This document shows positions 30,576 through 39,456 of a DNA stretch of 64,000 bases, in pieces. Both the position numbers and the translations under genes were made by a program. How positions within the stretch are numbered: position 1 is the stretch's first letter; the number at the start of each line of letters is the position of its first letter. A model generated the notes under the pieces. It ran no database searches, was not told where the DNA came from, and saw nothing but the letters and a program-made list of their open reading frames with translations. Origin of the DNA: Nitrosomonadales bacterium (GTDB lineage: Bacteria; Pseudomonadota; Gammaproteobacteria; Burkholderiales; Gallionellaceae); the NCBI GenBank assembly GCA_016199835.1, contig JACQFX010000017.1, positions 117,811-181,810 on the forward strand, given 5' to 3'.

Positions 30576-30615
30576 ACCGGATAACTCGAAATCTTGTCCG
30601 GTATCTTATCCGGTA
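30575..30615. promoter_or_regulatory. Inverted and direct repeats at the integrase start (probable operator)
   Basis: taccggata at 30575-30583 is the exact reverse complement of tatccggta at 30607-30615, and tgtccggta at 30595-30603 is a near copy of the latter. The left half-site overlaps the integrase ATG. The set could be integrase or AlpA binding sites for autoregulation. Confidence 0.5.
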
Positions 30616-30851
30616 ATTCTCGGGCTGTCACCGAAAAAGTGCGAATGGCGACGAGCGTGAAACCCAGTAGCAGCAAGGCTTTTGAGGGTGTTGCGAATGG
30701 CGGTGAAAATGGGCGAAAGTCAGTGGTGATTGTCTATCATCAGCAGCATGTCTGGTATCCTGTTGACCGAACTTGGCGGTCGTGTTATTGATTGCAGAGT
30801 CATTAATAACGTGTCAATTGTCGCTTGTAACGCCTGTCAGCGGAAGCCCTT

Positions 30852-31295
30852 ATGAAACGTCTGGTTGCATCCATGTTCATCGCGATGCTTTGTGCCTGCG
30901 GCACAATGCCGCCGCCTGCACCGGCGCCCGCGCAGAAAAATTTTGAATGGACGGGACGCCCTGCAGACGAACTCGTGAGCAAATTAGGCGCCCCTACCAA
31001 CATTTTCCTGCTGGATTCGGGTGGCAGGGTATTCGAGTACATTTCCAGGGTCAAAACGACGATCAAGGCCCGCGATCCCAATACCATCGCGAAGCGGAAT
31101 AAAGGGGATCCCTCGCTATTTGAGCCGCCACCTGAACCCGGCATTTATAAACCCATGGAAGATGAGCGCAAATCGAGATTTCGCAAACCCGATGTTTACA
31201 AAAAGACCATTTTTCCTACCTGCAGGTTTGTATACAACGTAACTGCCGACAATATTATTGAGAGCTGGTTCGTCGAGGGCGATAATTGCAACTGA
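30852..31295 (+). CDS. Putative outer-membrane lipoprotein
   Basis: A 147-residue protein with a type II signal peptide (MKRLVASMFIAMLCACG; lipobox cysteine C16 or C18) and a Pro-rich stretch. A body follows with FEWTGRPADELVSKLGAPTN, which resembles small BamE/SmpA-like lipoprotein modules. It converges on trpE with a 62-bp gap. It is the first gene to the right of the integrase. Function unknown. Confidence 0.75.
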   Translation: MKRLVASMFIAMLCACGTMPPPAPAPAQKNFEWTGRPADELVSKLGAPTNIFLLDSGGRVFEYISRVKTTIKARDPNTIAKRNKGDPSLFEPPPEPGIYKPMEDERKSRFRKPDVYKKTIFPTCRFVYNVTADNIIESWFVEGDNCN

Positions 31296-31357
31296 TCGCA
31301 GCATACGCATTAATTAACCAGTGCCGTCTCTCATTGCTGCGGTAGCCAACTTCCGCG

Positions 31358-32845
31358 CTAGCGATGCACCTTCGCATCGAGACCTTCCAGCACCATCTCG
31401 GCAGCGCGCAGTACGGCGCGCGCCTTGTTCTGCGTCTCCGTCCATTCGCTTTGTGGCACCGAATCAGCCACGATGCCGGCACCCGCCTGCACAAATAATG
31501 TATTGTTCTTTACTACCGCAGTGCGCAAGGCGATGGCCAGATCCATATCGCCATTGAATCCGAGGTAACCCACGGCTCCGGCGTAAATGCCACGCTTGGA
31601 AGGCTCCAGTTCATCGATGATTTCCATCGCGCGCACCTTGGCTGCGCCGCTCACCGTGCCTGCCGGAAAGGTGGCTTTCAGCACGTCGATCGCATCCAGT
31701 CCGGGTTTGAGCCTGGCATCGACATTGGACACGATGTGCATCACGTGCGAGTAGCGCTCGATCACCATCTTTTCGGTGAGCTTCACTGTGCCGTTTTCCG
31801 CGACACGCCCGATATCGTTGCGGCCGAGGTCGATCAGCATCAGATGTTCGGCCAGCTCCTTGGGGTCGGCCAATAATTCTTCCGCCAGTGCGGCATCCTG
31901 TTGCGGCGTCTTGCCGCGCGGACGGGTGCCGGCGATGGGGCGCACGGTGACCGTGTCCCCTTCCAGCCGCGCCAGTATCTCCGGCGATGCGCCTACCACA
32001 TGATGGTCGCCCATGTCGTAATAGAACATGTAGGGCGAAGGATTCACGCTGCGCAACGCGCGATACAGCGACAGCGGCGAGGCAGGGAAAGGCTGCACCA
32101 TGCGCTGCGACAGCACGACCTGCATGATGTCGCCGTCGAAGATGTACTGCTTGGATTTTTCCACTGCGGCCTTGAAGGCGTCTTCGCCGAATTCCGATTT
32201 TGCCTCGTAGCTGCGCAATTGCGGCGCTTCCGGAATCCTTACCGGCTGGCGCAATGCGCGCAGCAGCGCATCGAGCTGTTGGCGCGCCAGCGCATAAGCA
32301 TCGGCCTGTTCCGGGTTGGCATACACGATGAAGGTAAGCTTGCCGGAGAGATTGTCCACTACCGCGAGCTGTTCGGTCAGCATCAGCAGAATGTCGGGCG
32401 TACCGATGACATCCGGCTTCTGCGTCTGCGCCAGACGCGGCTCGATGTAGCGCACCGTGTCGTAACCGAAGTAGCCTGCCAGTCCGCCAGTGAAGCGCGG
32501 CAGGCCGGGCAGAGGCGCGACCTTGAAACGCGACTGATACTCCTTGATGAAGTCCAGCGGGTTGCCCGCCTCGTGCGTAGTCTCGTTATTCTGATGTGTC
32601 AGCGTGACAGCCTTGCCGCGCACCGTGATGCGTGTGTCGGCAGGCAAACCGATGAAGGAATAGCGCCCGAAGCGCTCTCCGCCTTGCACCGATTCGAGCA
32701 GGTAGGAATAAGGTTTATTGGCAAGCTTGAGGTACAGCGATAGCGGCGTGTCGAGGTCGGCGAAGGTTTCCACAACCAGCGGAATGCGGTTGTAGCCTTG
32801 TTCGGCCAGAAGGTTGAAATCCTGTTCGGTGATGGGGGACAACAT
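31358..32845 (-). CDS. trpE: Anthranilate synthase component I
   Basis: A 495-residue enzyme making anthranilate from chorismate with TrpG-supplied ammonia. The feedback site LLES is at the N-terminus ([13 protein letters not shown]). Chorismate-binding motifs include [33 protein letters not shown] and AGAGIVADS. It lies downstream of gph and rpe on the same strand, a frequent betaproteobacterial order. trpG, which normally follows, is absent; a lipoprotein gene and the island lie there instead. Confidence 0.97.
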   Translation of the reverse strand: MLSPITEQDFNLLAEQGYNRIPLVVETFADLDTPLSLYLKLANKPYSYLLESVQGGERFGRYSFIGLPADTRITVRGKAVTLTHQNNETTHEAGNPLDFIKEYQSRFKVAPLPGLPRFTGGLAGYFGYDTVRYIEPRLAQTQKPDVIGTPDILLMLTEQLAVVDNLSGKLTFIVYANPEQADAYALARQQLDALLRALRQPVRIPEAPQLRSYEAKSEFGEDAFKAAVEKSKQYIFDGDIMQVVLSQRMVQPFPASPLSLYRALRSVNPSPYMFYYDMGDHHVVGASPEILARLEGDTVTVRPIAGTRPRGKTPQQDAALAEELLADPKELAEHLMLIDLGRNDIGRVAENGTVKLTEKMVIERYSHVMHIVSNVDARLKPGLDAIDVLKATFPAGTVSGAAKVRAMEIIDELEPSKRGIYAGAVGYLGFNGDMDLAIALRTAVVKNNTLFVQAGAGIVADSVPQSEWTETQNKARAVLRAAEMVLEGLDAKVHR

Positions 32846-33019
32846 ACAGACTCCTCAATTCTTGTGAGAGAAAACAGCGGCGCAAAAGCTGGACATGACG
32901 GTTTAGCTCTGCATAGCCATTCGACTAAGCTGGCAAACTACGCCAGCCAAGTCGCTGGTTAGCACCATCGCCAGCTTGCAGGTTTTCTCCATGTTTTGAG
33001 GTTGCTGTGTGTCATTCAA
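32846..33019 (-). promoter_or_regulatory. Possible structured leader of trpE
   Basis: The 174-bp gap upstream of trpE holds overlapping inverted repeats of gctgg/ccagc, including hairpins at 32929-32947 and 32954-32975. These could form alternative structures. A 29-codon frame on the minus strand (MEKTCKLAMVL) has no Trp codon and no T-run follows, so classical attenuation is not supported. Confidence 0.3.
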
Positions 33020-33703
33020 TCAGGCTCGTATTATGAGTTTCAAGGCATCCGGCAGTGCGGCGATCACCGCATCCACATCCAGTCCTTCCACCGGCTGGCC
33101 GTGATTATAACCGTAAGGCACGCAAAATACCGGGCAACCCGCAGCGCGTGCGGCCAGCACGTCGTTGCGCGAATCGCCTATCATCAGTACACGCTCCGGT
33201 GATGCGTCGAAGAACTTCGCAGCGTGCAGCAAGGGCATGGGATGCGGTTTCCTTTCGGGCAGCGTATCGCCCGACACCACGATCTCGAAATAGCCCGCCA
33301 GCGCGGAATTCGCAATCAAGGGTTCGGTATAGCGCGCCGCCTTGTTGGTGATGCAACCCAGGCGAAAACCTGCCGCCTGCATCGCTTCCAGTCCGGCGAT
33401 AACCCCCGCATAAGGCTTGCTGGTCAGCAACACCTTGTAGTGGCGATCGAAGAATGGCAGCGCCTGCTCGAACAGCGCGGCATCCGGCTCGGCGTGCATA
33501 TCGCCGGTCAGCGCGCGTTTCACCAGCCAGGACACACCATTGCCGATGTAGCTCATCAGCAGTTCCTGTGATACGGGCGCACGGCCCATGTCGCGCAGCA
33601 TGCGGTTCGCGGCTTCGGCCAGTTCCGGCGCGCTGTCGAGCAGCGTGCCGTCCAGGTCGAGCAGAATGGCGGAAACGGCTAAAGGGAATTGCACTTGCGA
33701 CAC
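33020..33703 (-). CDS. gph: Phosphoglycolate phosphatase
   Basis: A 227-residue HAD hydrolase with the nucleophile motif LLDLDGTLLDS at the N-terminus, LTSKP, and the C-terminal ERVLMIGDSRNDVLAAR. It removes phosphate from 2-phosphoglycolate, the oxygenase product of RuBisCO, which fits the phosphoribulokinase gene in this window. The start is GTG at 33703. The rpe gene lies upstream, with a REP-like element between them. Confidence 0.92.
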   Translation of the reverse strand: MSQVQFPLAVSAILLDLDGTLLDSAPELAEAANRMLRDMGRAPVSQELLMSYIGNGVSWLVKRALTGDMHAEPDAALFEQALPFFDRHYKVLLTSKPYAGVIAGLEAMQAAGFRLGCITNKAARYTEPLIANSALAGYFEIVVSGDTLPERKPHPMPLLHAAKFFDASPERVLMIGDSRNDVLAARAAGCPVFCVPYGYNHGQPVEGLDVDAVIAALPDALKLIIRA

Positions 33704-33730
33704 GATGGATTTTCCGGTTTCAGATTTAAT

Positions 33731-33782
33731 GTAGGGCGGGCTTTGCCCGCTGAATCAAATTGTCGGGCAGAGCCCGACCTAC
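33731..33782. repeat. REP-like double palindrome containing the rpe stop codon
   Basis: gtagggcgggctttgcccgc and tgtcgggcagagcccgacctac form two hairpins separated by a short AT-rich loop, the same type as 18857-18900. The final ctac contains the TAG stop of rpe (33779-33781). Confidence 0.85.
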
Positions 33783-34462
33783 CCGACCTTGGCCAACTCC
33801 GCGCGCAACTCGCCGATGATGGAGTCGTAGCGGTTCTTGTCATTCTCGTTGCGCTTGCCGAATACGGCGGAGCCGGCGACGAACGTATCTACGCCCGCTT
33901 CGGCCACTTCCCGGATGTTGGCCGGGCCAACGCCGCCGTCGATTTCCAGACGGCAGGCATGGCCGCCTGCATCTATCATCTTGCGCACTTTGCGCGCTTT
34001 GTCCAATACGTGCGGAATGAATTTCTGTCCGCCGAAACCGGGGTTGACCGACATCAGCAGCACCATGTCCAGCTTGGGCAGCGTGTATTCCAACACATCC
34101 AGCGGCGTGGCCGGGTTGAACACCAGTCCGGCCTTGCAGCCGTTTTCCTTGATCAGGCCGATGGTGCGGTCGATGTGCTCGGACGCTTCCGGATGAAAAG
34201 TGATGTAGGTTGCACCCGCCTTGGCGAAATCTGGAATGATGCGATCGACCGGCTTGACCATCAGATGCGCATCTATCGGTGCAGTCACGCCGTGCTTGCG
34301 CAAGGCTTCGCAGACCAGCGGGCCGATAGTCAGGTTGGGCACGTAATGGTTGTCCATCACGTCGAAGTGCACGATGTCTGCGCCGGAGGCGAGCACGTTG
34401 TCGACTTCCTCACCGAGTTTGGCGAAGTTGGCAGAAAGGATGCTGGGAGCGATCATGTACAT
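33779..34462 (-). CDS. rpe: Ribulose-phosphate 3-epimerase
   Basis: A 227-residue TIM-barrel enzyme interconverting ribulose 5-phosphate and xylulose 5-phosphate (pentose phosphate and Calvin cycles). I place the start at 34462 ([21 protein letters not shown]), matching family starts; an ATG at 34495 would add 11 residues. Motifs: [29 protein letters not shown] and DGGVGPANI. The TAG stop lies within a REP-like palindrome. Confidence 0.95.
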   Translation of the reverse strand: MYMIAPSILSANFAKLGEEVDNVLASGADIVHFDVMDNHYVPNLTIGPLVCEALRKHGVTAPIDAHLMVKPVDRIIPDFAKAGATYITFHPEASEHIDRTIGLIKENGCKAGLVFNPATPLDVLEYTLPKLDMVLLMSVNPGFGGQKFIPHVLDKARKVRKMIDAGGHACRLEIDGGVGPANIREVAEAGVDTFVAGSAVFGKRNENDKNRYDSIIGELRAELAKVG

Positions 34463-34591
34463 GATTTTGGCCTTATGGACGAAGTTTGAAAGCAAAATTC
34501 GTATTCTACCCGAAACTACCTACGCGAATGAACTGATGCCCGGTATGGGCTTGTGCTTGTCAGCACAGGGAAAATAAGGTGAAATGTGGTC

Positions 34592-34975
34592 ATGGACAAC
34601 GACGATCAGCCTCACATCAATATCACGGTCAAGGTAAATTATCTGGCCGAGCAATCCGACGAGGCCGACAACCGTTTCGTGTTTGCCTACACCATCACGC
34701 TCACGAACTACAGCGATACCACCGTGAAGTTGCTCGGCCGCCACTGGATTATCACCGATGCTAACCATCATGTGCAGGAAGTGCGTGGCCAGGGCGTGGT
34801 GGGCGAGCAGCCGGTACTCAAACCCAAGCAGAGCTTTGAGTACACCAGCGGCACCGTACTCGCCACACAAGTCGGCACCATGTCGGGCAGCTACCGTATG
34901 GCGGCAGAAGATGGCGCCGAATTCGATGCGCCCATCCCGCAATTCGTGCTGAGCGTACCGCGCGTTTTGCATTGA
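34592..34975 (+). CDS. apaG: ApaG protein
   Basis: A 127-residue protein of the ApaG/DUF525 beta-sandwich family (FVFAYTITLTNYSDTTVKLLGRHWIITDANH, VRGQGVVGEQPVLKPKQSFEYTSG). I prefer the ATG at 34592 with AAGGTG upstream over a GTG at 34586. The role is unclear; the fold resembles fibronectin III. It is followed after 4 bp by a methyltransferase and then mltA, probably one operon, divergent from rpe. Confidence 0.94.
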   Translation: MDNDDQPHINITVKVNYLAEQSDEADNRFVFAYTITLTNYSDTTVKLLGRHWIITDANHHVQEVRGQGVVGEQPVLKPKQSFEYTSGTVLATQVGTMSGSYRMAAEDGAEFDAPIPQFVLSVPRVLH

Positions 34976-34979
34976 GCGC

Positions 34980-35585
34980 ATGTCGTTAAAAACCAGCTAC
35001 CGCTTCATCGCCCCCTTCTACGACGCATTTCTGGAGCGCGGCATCGTTGCCGATATCCGGCAGCGCAGTCTGGCTGCGCTCAGGAAATTCGCGCGCGGAC
35101 GCGTGCTGATCAGCGGCGCGGGCACCGGGCTGGACTTCTCCTTTCTGCCGCCACAACACGATTACGTTGCGCTGGAACTGACGGCTGCGATGCAGGCGCG
35201 TTCGCTGGACAGGGCGCGCGGACTGGAGATGGCCTGGGTACGCGGCGACAGCATGGCCTTGCCGTTTGCCGACGCAAGCTTCGATCACGTGTTGTTGCAT
35301 CTCATCCTCGCGGTGGTGCCCGAGCCACAACGCTGTCTGGCGGAAGCGGCGCGCGTACTCAGGCCGGGCGGACGTATATTGTTGCTCGACAAATTCTTGC
35401 GGCGCGGTGAACGCGCCTGGCTGCGGCGCATGCTGAGTCCGCTCAGTTCACGACTGGCCACGCGCCTGGATGTCGTATTCGAGGATGTGCTGGAAAACGT
35501 CCCGCAGTTGAGTGTGGTGTCCGACCAGCCCGTGCTGGCGCGCGGCTGGTTCCGGATGATCGAATTGAAAAAGAAAGAAATCTGA
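34980..35585 (+). CDS. Class I SAM-dependent methyltransferase
   Basis: A 201-residue UbiE-like methyltransferase. The SAM-binding loop ISGAGTGLDFSFL is near residue 42, ALELT follows, and FDHVLLHLILAVVPEP and VLRPGGRILLLDKF are motifs IV and V. It might act on a phospholipid or quinone; the substrate is not deducible. Its TGA is directly followed by the mltA ATG without spacer. Confidence 0.85.
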   Translation: MSLKTSYRFIAPFYDAFLERGIVADIRQRSLAALRKFARGRVLISGAGTGLDFSFLPPQHDYVALELTAAMQARSLDRARGLEMAWVRGDSMALPFADASFDHVLLHLILAVVPEPQRCLAEAARVLRPGGRILLLDKFLRRGERAWLRRMLSPLSSRLATRLDVVFEDVLENVPQLSVVSDQPVLARGWFRMIELKKKEI

Positions 35586-36740
35586 ATGTTTGGCATCGAC
35601 AAAAAATGGCTGGCCTGGGCATGGTGTCTGCTGCTCGCCGCCTGCGTTACACCGCCCAGTCCGCCCGTCATCGCACCGCCACCTGCCGCACCGTTCGCCG
35701 CGAGTAATTGGGACGCGCTGCCGGACTGGAAGTCACGGGCCCTTATTCCAAGCTGGCCCGCCTTCCTGCAAAGCTGCCATGCGCTGAAGCACAAAACGCT
35801 ATGGCAGCCGCCATGCGCGCGTGCTGTGCAGTTGGAGCCAACCGACGAGGCGGCCCTGCATGCATACTTCGAAGAGTGGTTCACGCCCTGGCAGGTGTCC
35901 AATGACGACGGCAGCACGCAAGGTTTGATCACCGGCTATTACGAACCGAAGCTCTATGGCAGCCGCGAAAAGAGCGAGCGTTTTCGCTATCCGCTGTATG
36001 CCGTACCGGATGATATGCTCACCATAGAACTCGGTGAGGTGTATCCGCAATTGAAAGACATGCGACTGCGCGGACGCTTGCAAGGAAAACGTGTGCTGCC
36101 CTACTACAGCCGCGCCGAAATCGATGCGGGCGCGGGCGCGTTGCAGGGCAGCGAATTGTTCTGGGTGGACGATGCCGTCGAACTGTTTTTCCTGCAAATC
36201 CAGGGATCGGGCCGCATCGAGTTGCCGGATGGCTCTCTGGTAAAAGTCGGCTATGCCGACCAGAACGGCTACCCCTACGTTTCCATCGGCAAGAAACTTG
36301 TAACGTCCGGCGAATTGAAACTGGAAGAAGCCTCCATGCAAGGCATCAAGGATTGGGCGGGGAAAAATCCGGATCGGCTTACTGCGTTGCTGGAACAGAA
36401 TCCAAGCTATGTGTTCTTCCACGAGCTGCCGGGCGGCCTGTCCGCACCGCCGGGTGCATTGGGCGTGCCGCTTACCGATGGATACAGCATCGCTGTGGAT
36501 GCGCGCACCATCCCGCTGGGGGCTCCGGTGTTCCTCGCCACTACACAGCCCAACAGCACGGAGCCGCTGAATCGCTTGATGCTGGCGCAGGATACAGGCG
36601 GCGCGATCCGTGGCGCGGTACGCGCTGATTTCTTCTGGGGTTTTGGAGAGGCGGCTGGAGCGCAGGCAGGCAGAATGAAGCAGCAAGGCAGGATGTGGGT
36701 GTTATTCCCCAAAGGTGGAGAACCCGCACGCAAATATTAA
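35586..36740 (+). CDS. mltA: Membrane-bound lytic murein transglycosylase A
   Basis: A 384-residue lipoprotein (LLLAACVTPP lipobox) of the MltA family. The MltA domain (GLITGYYEPKLYGSR, ELFWVDDAVELFFLQIQGSGRI) is followed by the C-terminal 3D domain with LAQDTGGAIRGAVRADFFWG, which carries the catalytic aspartate region. It cleaves peptidoglycan to 1,6-anhydromuropeptides at the outer membrane. Its end overlaps the convergent TonB-like gene by 4 bp. Confidence 0.95.
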   Translation: MFGIDKKWLAWAWCLLLAACVTPPSPPVIAPPPAAPFAASNWDALPDWKSRALIPSWPAFLQSCHALKHKTLWQPPCARAVQLEPTDEAALHAYFEEWFTPWQVSNDDGSTQGLITGYYEPKLYGSREKSERFRYPLYAVPDDMLTIELGEVYPQLKDMRLRGRLQGKRVLPYYSRAEIDAGAGALQGSELFWVDDAVELFFLQIQGSGRIELPDGSLVKVGYADQNGYPYVSIGKKLVTSGELKLEEASMQGIKDWAGKNPDRLTALLEQNPSYVFFHELPGGLSAPPGALGVPLTDGYSIAVDARTIPLGAPVFLATTQPNSTEPLNRLMLAQDTGGAIRGAVRADFFWGFGEAAGAQAGRMKQQGRMWVLFPKGGEPARKY

Positions 36741-37417
36741 CCCTGTAATCGGTAACGCACTTTGGTCAGCCAGCGACTCTTCACCGCGCGTCCCTGTTTG
36801 ATGGCCGGGGTAAAGTTTTGCACGCGCAACATATCCACTGCTGCTGCCTCGAAATATCCCTGCGGCTGCGCCTGCACTACGCCGACCTCGTCTACACCGC
36901 CACGTTCGTTGATGAGCAATGACAGTGTGATTGTCCCTTCAATTTCCGCTGTCCGCGCGCGCGCGGGGTAGACCTGCTGCATATCGCCCAGCAGATGCGG
37001 CGGAACGTCCAATTGTTCAACGGGGTAATAAATCATATCCGGTGCGGCCGGTGCATGCTGTTGCACCGGGAAAGCCAGCGCTATTTGCTGCTCCTTATGC
37101 TCCGGGATGGCGGGCTGGGCGATGGGCGCGGTCTCCATTCCGGTAGTAACCGGCGACGGAGCAAGTGGCGAGGGCGCAATAACTATCGCGGCCTCCCCGC
37201 TTGCCATGCGCCGCATTGCCGTTATTCGCGGATGAGACGTATTCGCTGTAGAAGGTGCGTAAACAGGAGTCGCTGGAGCTTGCAGTTGCGCTTCCAGCGG
37301 CTGGGGTGCGACAGACTGCGCAGGCACAGCTAACTGCACACCGAACAGCACGCCCAGATGCAATGCCGCCGATAGGCCCAGCGCAGGCAGCAGCAGATCA
37401 GTGGCTGGCTGGCGCAT
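36737..37417 (-). CDS. TonB-family energy transducer
   Basis: A 226-residue protein with one N-terminal membrane anchor (LLLPALGLSAALHLGVLFGV) and a long Pro/Ala-rich periplasmic linker. The TonB C-terminal domain follows (EGTITLSLLINERGGVDEVGVV, AAAVDMLRVQNFTPAIKQGRAV). It would couple the inner-membrane proton gradient to outer-membrane receptors. No exbB/exbD is adjacent. It starts 20 bp inside the end of dsbC. Confidence 0.87.
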   Translation of the reverse strand: MRQPATDLLLPALGLSAALHLGVLFGVQLAVPAQSVAPQPLEAQLQAPATPVYAPSTANTSHPRITAMRRMASGEAAIVIAPSPLAPSPVTTGMETAPIAQPAIPEHKEQQIALAFPVQQHAPAAPDMIYYPVEQLDVPPHLLGDMQQVYPARARTAEIEGTITLSLLINERGGVDEVGVVQAQPQGYFEAAAVDMLRVQNFTPAIKQGRAVKSRWLTKVRYRLQG

Positions 37418-38102
37418 TCAGCGCCTTCTCCAGTTCGGCGGCGGGCAGGAAGCCGGGAACTACTTTCCCGTTGGCAAACACCAATGTCGGCGTGCCGGTC
37501 ACATGCAGCTTCGCGCCCAGGGCCTGTACCTTTTCAGTTTGCGGGGTCGCGCAATTCCCGGCGGGTGGTTGCACGCCATCCAGCATCCAGTCCTCCCAGG
37601 CTTTGGACGGATCAGGGCTGCACAGGATGTTGCGCACCTTCTCGTCCGACCCCTGGAATATGGGGAACAGGAAACGGTAGAGCGTGACGTTGTCCACGTG
37701 TTTCAGCTCGCCCTCCAGCTTCTTGCAGAAACCGCAATTGGGATCGGTCAGGTACGCCAGCTTGCGCGATCCATTGCCCTTCACGCGTTTTACCGCGAGC
37801 TCCAGCGGCAGGCTGTTGAAGTCCACCGAGAACAATTCGCGCGAGCGCTCCTCTGTGAGATTGCGCCCACTCTTCAGTTCAAAGATGCTGCCGCTGATGA
37901 GATATTGCGTCTTCTCGTCGGTGTAGAACAACTGGCCATCCATCACCACTTCATACAGGCCCAGCATCTTCGCTTTGTGGACCTTGTCTACCTTGCCGAT
38001 CTGCGGATATTTTTTTTCCAGAGTTTCTTTTACCGTCGCCTCGCTGGCATGGGCACAGCCAACGGCAAACAGGGCAAGCAACAGCAAGAGCGATCTGAAC
38101 AT
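37398..38102 (-). CDS. dsbC: Periplasmic thiol:disulfide isomerase DsbC
   Basis: A 234-residue protein with a signal peptide (MFRSLLLLLALFAVGCAHA), an N-terminal dimerisation domain and a thioredoxin domain with the CGFC active site (DPNCGFCKKLE) and cis-Pro TGTPTLVF. It corrects wrong disulfides and is reduced by DsbD, which is also encoded in this window. The gene follows the ubiquinone hydroxylase with a 20-bp gap. Confidence 0.95.
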   Translation of the reverse strand: MFRSLLLLLALFAVGCAHASEATVKETLEKKYPQIGKVDKVHKAKMLGLYEVVMDGQLFYTDEKTQYLISGSIFELKSGRNLTEERSRELFSVDFNSLPLELAVKRVKGNGSRKLAYLTDPNCGFCKKLEGELKHVDNVTLYRFLFPIFQGSDEKVRNILCSPDPSKAWEDWMLDGVQPPAGNCATPQTEKVQALGAKLHVTGTPTLVFANGKVVPGFLPAAELEKALNAPASH

Positions 38103-38122
38103 TTTGTATCCTGAGAGTTAAG

Positions 38123-39280
38123 TTAATTGAGGGCATGGCGCGCCAGCATTTTCTTGAGCGGCACGATGCGGTTGGTAGCATTCAATCCCAGGTTGCGAGC
38201 GCTGCGCAACAGCGGATTGTCGTTGTTGAACAGCTTCTTCAGCGCATCGGTGGTGAGCTGCATCGAAAGGATGTCTTCCTTGCGCGCGCGCTCGTAACGG
38301 CGCAGCAAATGGATGTCGCCGCAATCCTGCTGCGGCCCGCGCTCCAGCAACACCTGCGCCAGTTGGCGCGCATCGCGGAAGCCAAGGTTGACGCCCTGTC
38401 CGGCCAGCGGGTGCACGTTATGCGCGGCATCGCCCACCAGCGCGAGACGCGGTTTGACGAGGTGCGGCAGATTGAGCAAACGCAACGGGAATGCGGCGGG
38501 CGGAGTGACCAGATGCAGCGCGCCCAGAGTGTGTTGCGATGCGGCCGCGACCCGTTCACAGAGTTCCTCATGCGGCAGTTGCAACAAGGTCTCCGCCTTC
38601 TCCGGGCTGACCGACCATACGATAGAAACCATCTGCCGTGGCAAAGGCAGCAGCGCGAGTATGCCGTCCGGCTGGAACCACTGGAATGCCGTACCGCGAT
38701 GCGGTTTCTCTACCGTAAAATTCGCCACCACGCCATGCTGCTGGTACAGCGTGGGCGGTTCGACAATCCCGGCTTGCCGGCGTACCCAGGAATCGCGCCC
38801 GTCAGCGCCCACTATCAATCTGGCTTTTATCTCGCGACCATCTTCCAGTTGCAGTTGTGCGACATCGTCGTGCCACTCCAGGCTGGCGCAGCGTGCCGGG
38901 TGGAACAGGGTGAGGTTGTCCTGCTGTTGCAGCTCTTGCCACAACCCCTGTTGCAGCAAGCGGCTTTCCAGGATGAAAGTCAGCTCCGGTGCGCCAACCT
39001 GGTAGGCGGAAAAATCCAGCTCTGCGCCCGCGTCGCCGAACACACGCATCTGTTCAACCTGCTGCACGCGGCGCATGTCCAGCCGCTGCCATGCGTTGCA
39101 TTCCTCCAGAAATACGACGTTGCCGGGGCTGATGGCGTAGATGCGGCTGTCCCAACCTTCGTTTGGGGAGGTCATGGGCTGCGCTTCCACCAGCGCCACG
39201 GATAATCCACTGGGCTTGAGTGCCGCAGCCAGACTGGCACCGACCAGACCGCCGCCAATAATCAGGACATCAAAGGTCAT
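38123..39280 (-). CDS. FAD-dependent ubiquinone-biosynthesis hydroxylase (UbiH/UbiF/COQ6 family)
   Basis: A 385-residue flavoprotein monooxygenase. The FAD dinucleotide motif IIGGGLVGASLAAAL is at the N-terminus, with the IVGADGRDSWVR (DG motif) and LVGDAAHNVHPLAGQGVNLGFRD (GD motif) later. The enzyme hydroxylates the ubiquinone ring; which position is not decidable from sequence alone. It is transcribed divergently from dusB. Confidence 0.93.
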   Translation of the reverse strand: MTFDVLIIGGGLVGASLAAALKPSGLSVALVEAQPMTSPNEGWDSRIYAISPGNVVFLEECNAWQRLDMRRVQQVEQMRVFGDAGAELDFSAYQVGAPELTFILESRLLQQGLWQELQQQDNLTLFHPARCASLEWHDDVAQLQLEDGREIKARLIVGADGRDSWVRRQAGIVEPPTLYQQHGVVANFTVEKPHRGTAFQWFQPDGILALLPLPRQMVSIVWSVSPEKAETLLQLPHEELCERVAAASQHTLGALHLVTPPAAFPLRLLNLPHLVKPRLALVGDAAHNVHPLAGQGVNLGFRDARQLAQVLLERGPQQDCGDIHLLRRYERARKEDILSMQLTTDALKKLFNNDNPLLRSARNLGLNATNRIVPLKKMLARHALN

Positions 39281-39308
39281 TGGTTAAAAAACTCTAAAGA
39301 CAAATTGC

Positions 39309-39373
39309 AACCACGGATAACACGGAATACACGGAAAAAGCAGGGGGTAGAGGTTTCCGTGTTATCCGTGGTT
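39309..39373. repeat. Inverted repeat with 18-bp perfect arms between ubi and dusB
   Basis: aaccacggataacacgga at 39309-39326 is the exact reverse complement of 39356-39373. The core ccacgg..aacacgg..tacacgg belongs to a dispersed repeat type; a decayed relative lies at 59498-59590. It sits between divergent starts, so it may affect both promoters. Confidence 0.8.
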
Positions 39374-39456
39374 AAAGGCCGTTTCATGACAATGGTCAGA
39401 ATGATAGCACGGAGCGGTTGATTAAATTATAATCACCGCCCCTCGCGGAAAATAAC

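Noticed and set aside
38135..39205. 356-codon frame opposite the ubiquinone hydroxylase gene
   Set aside because: Shadow of the flavoprotein gene.
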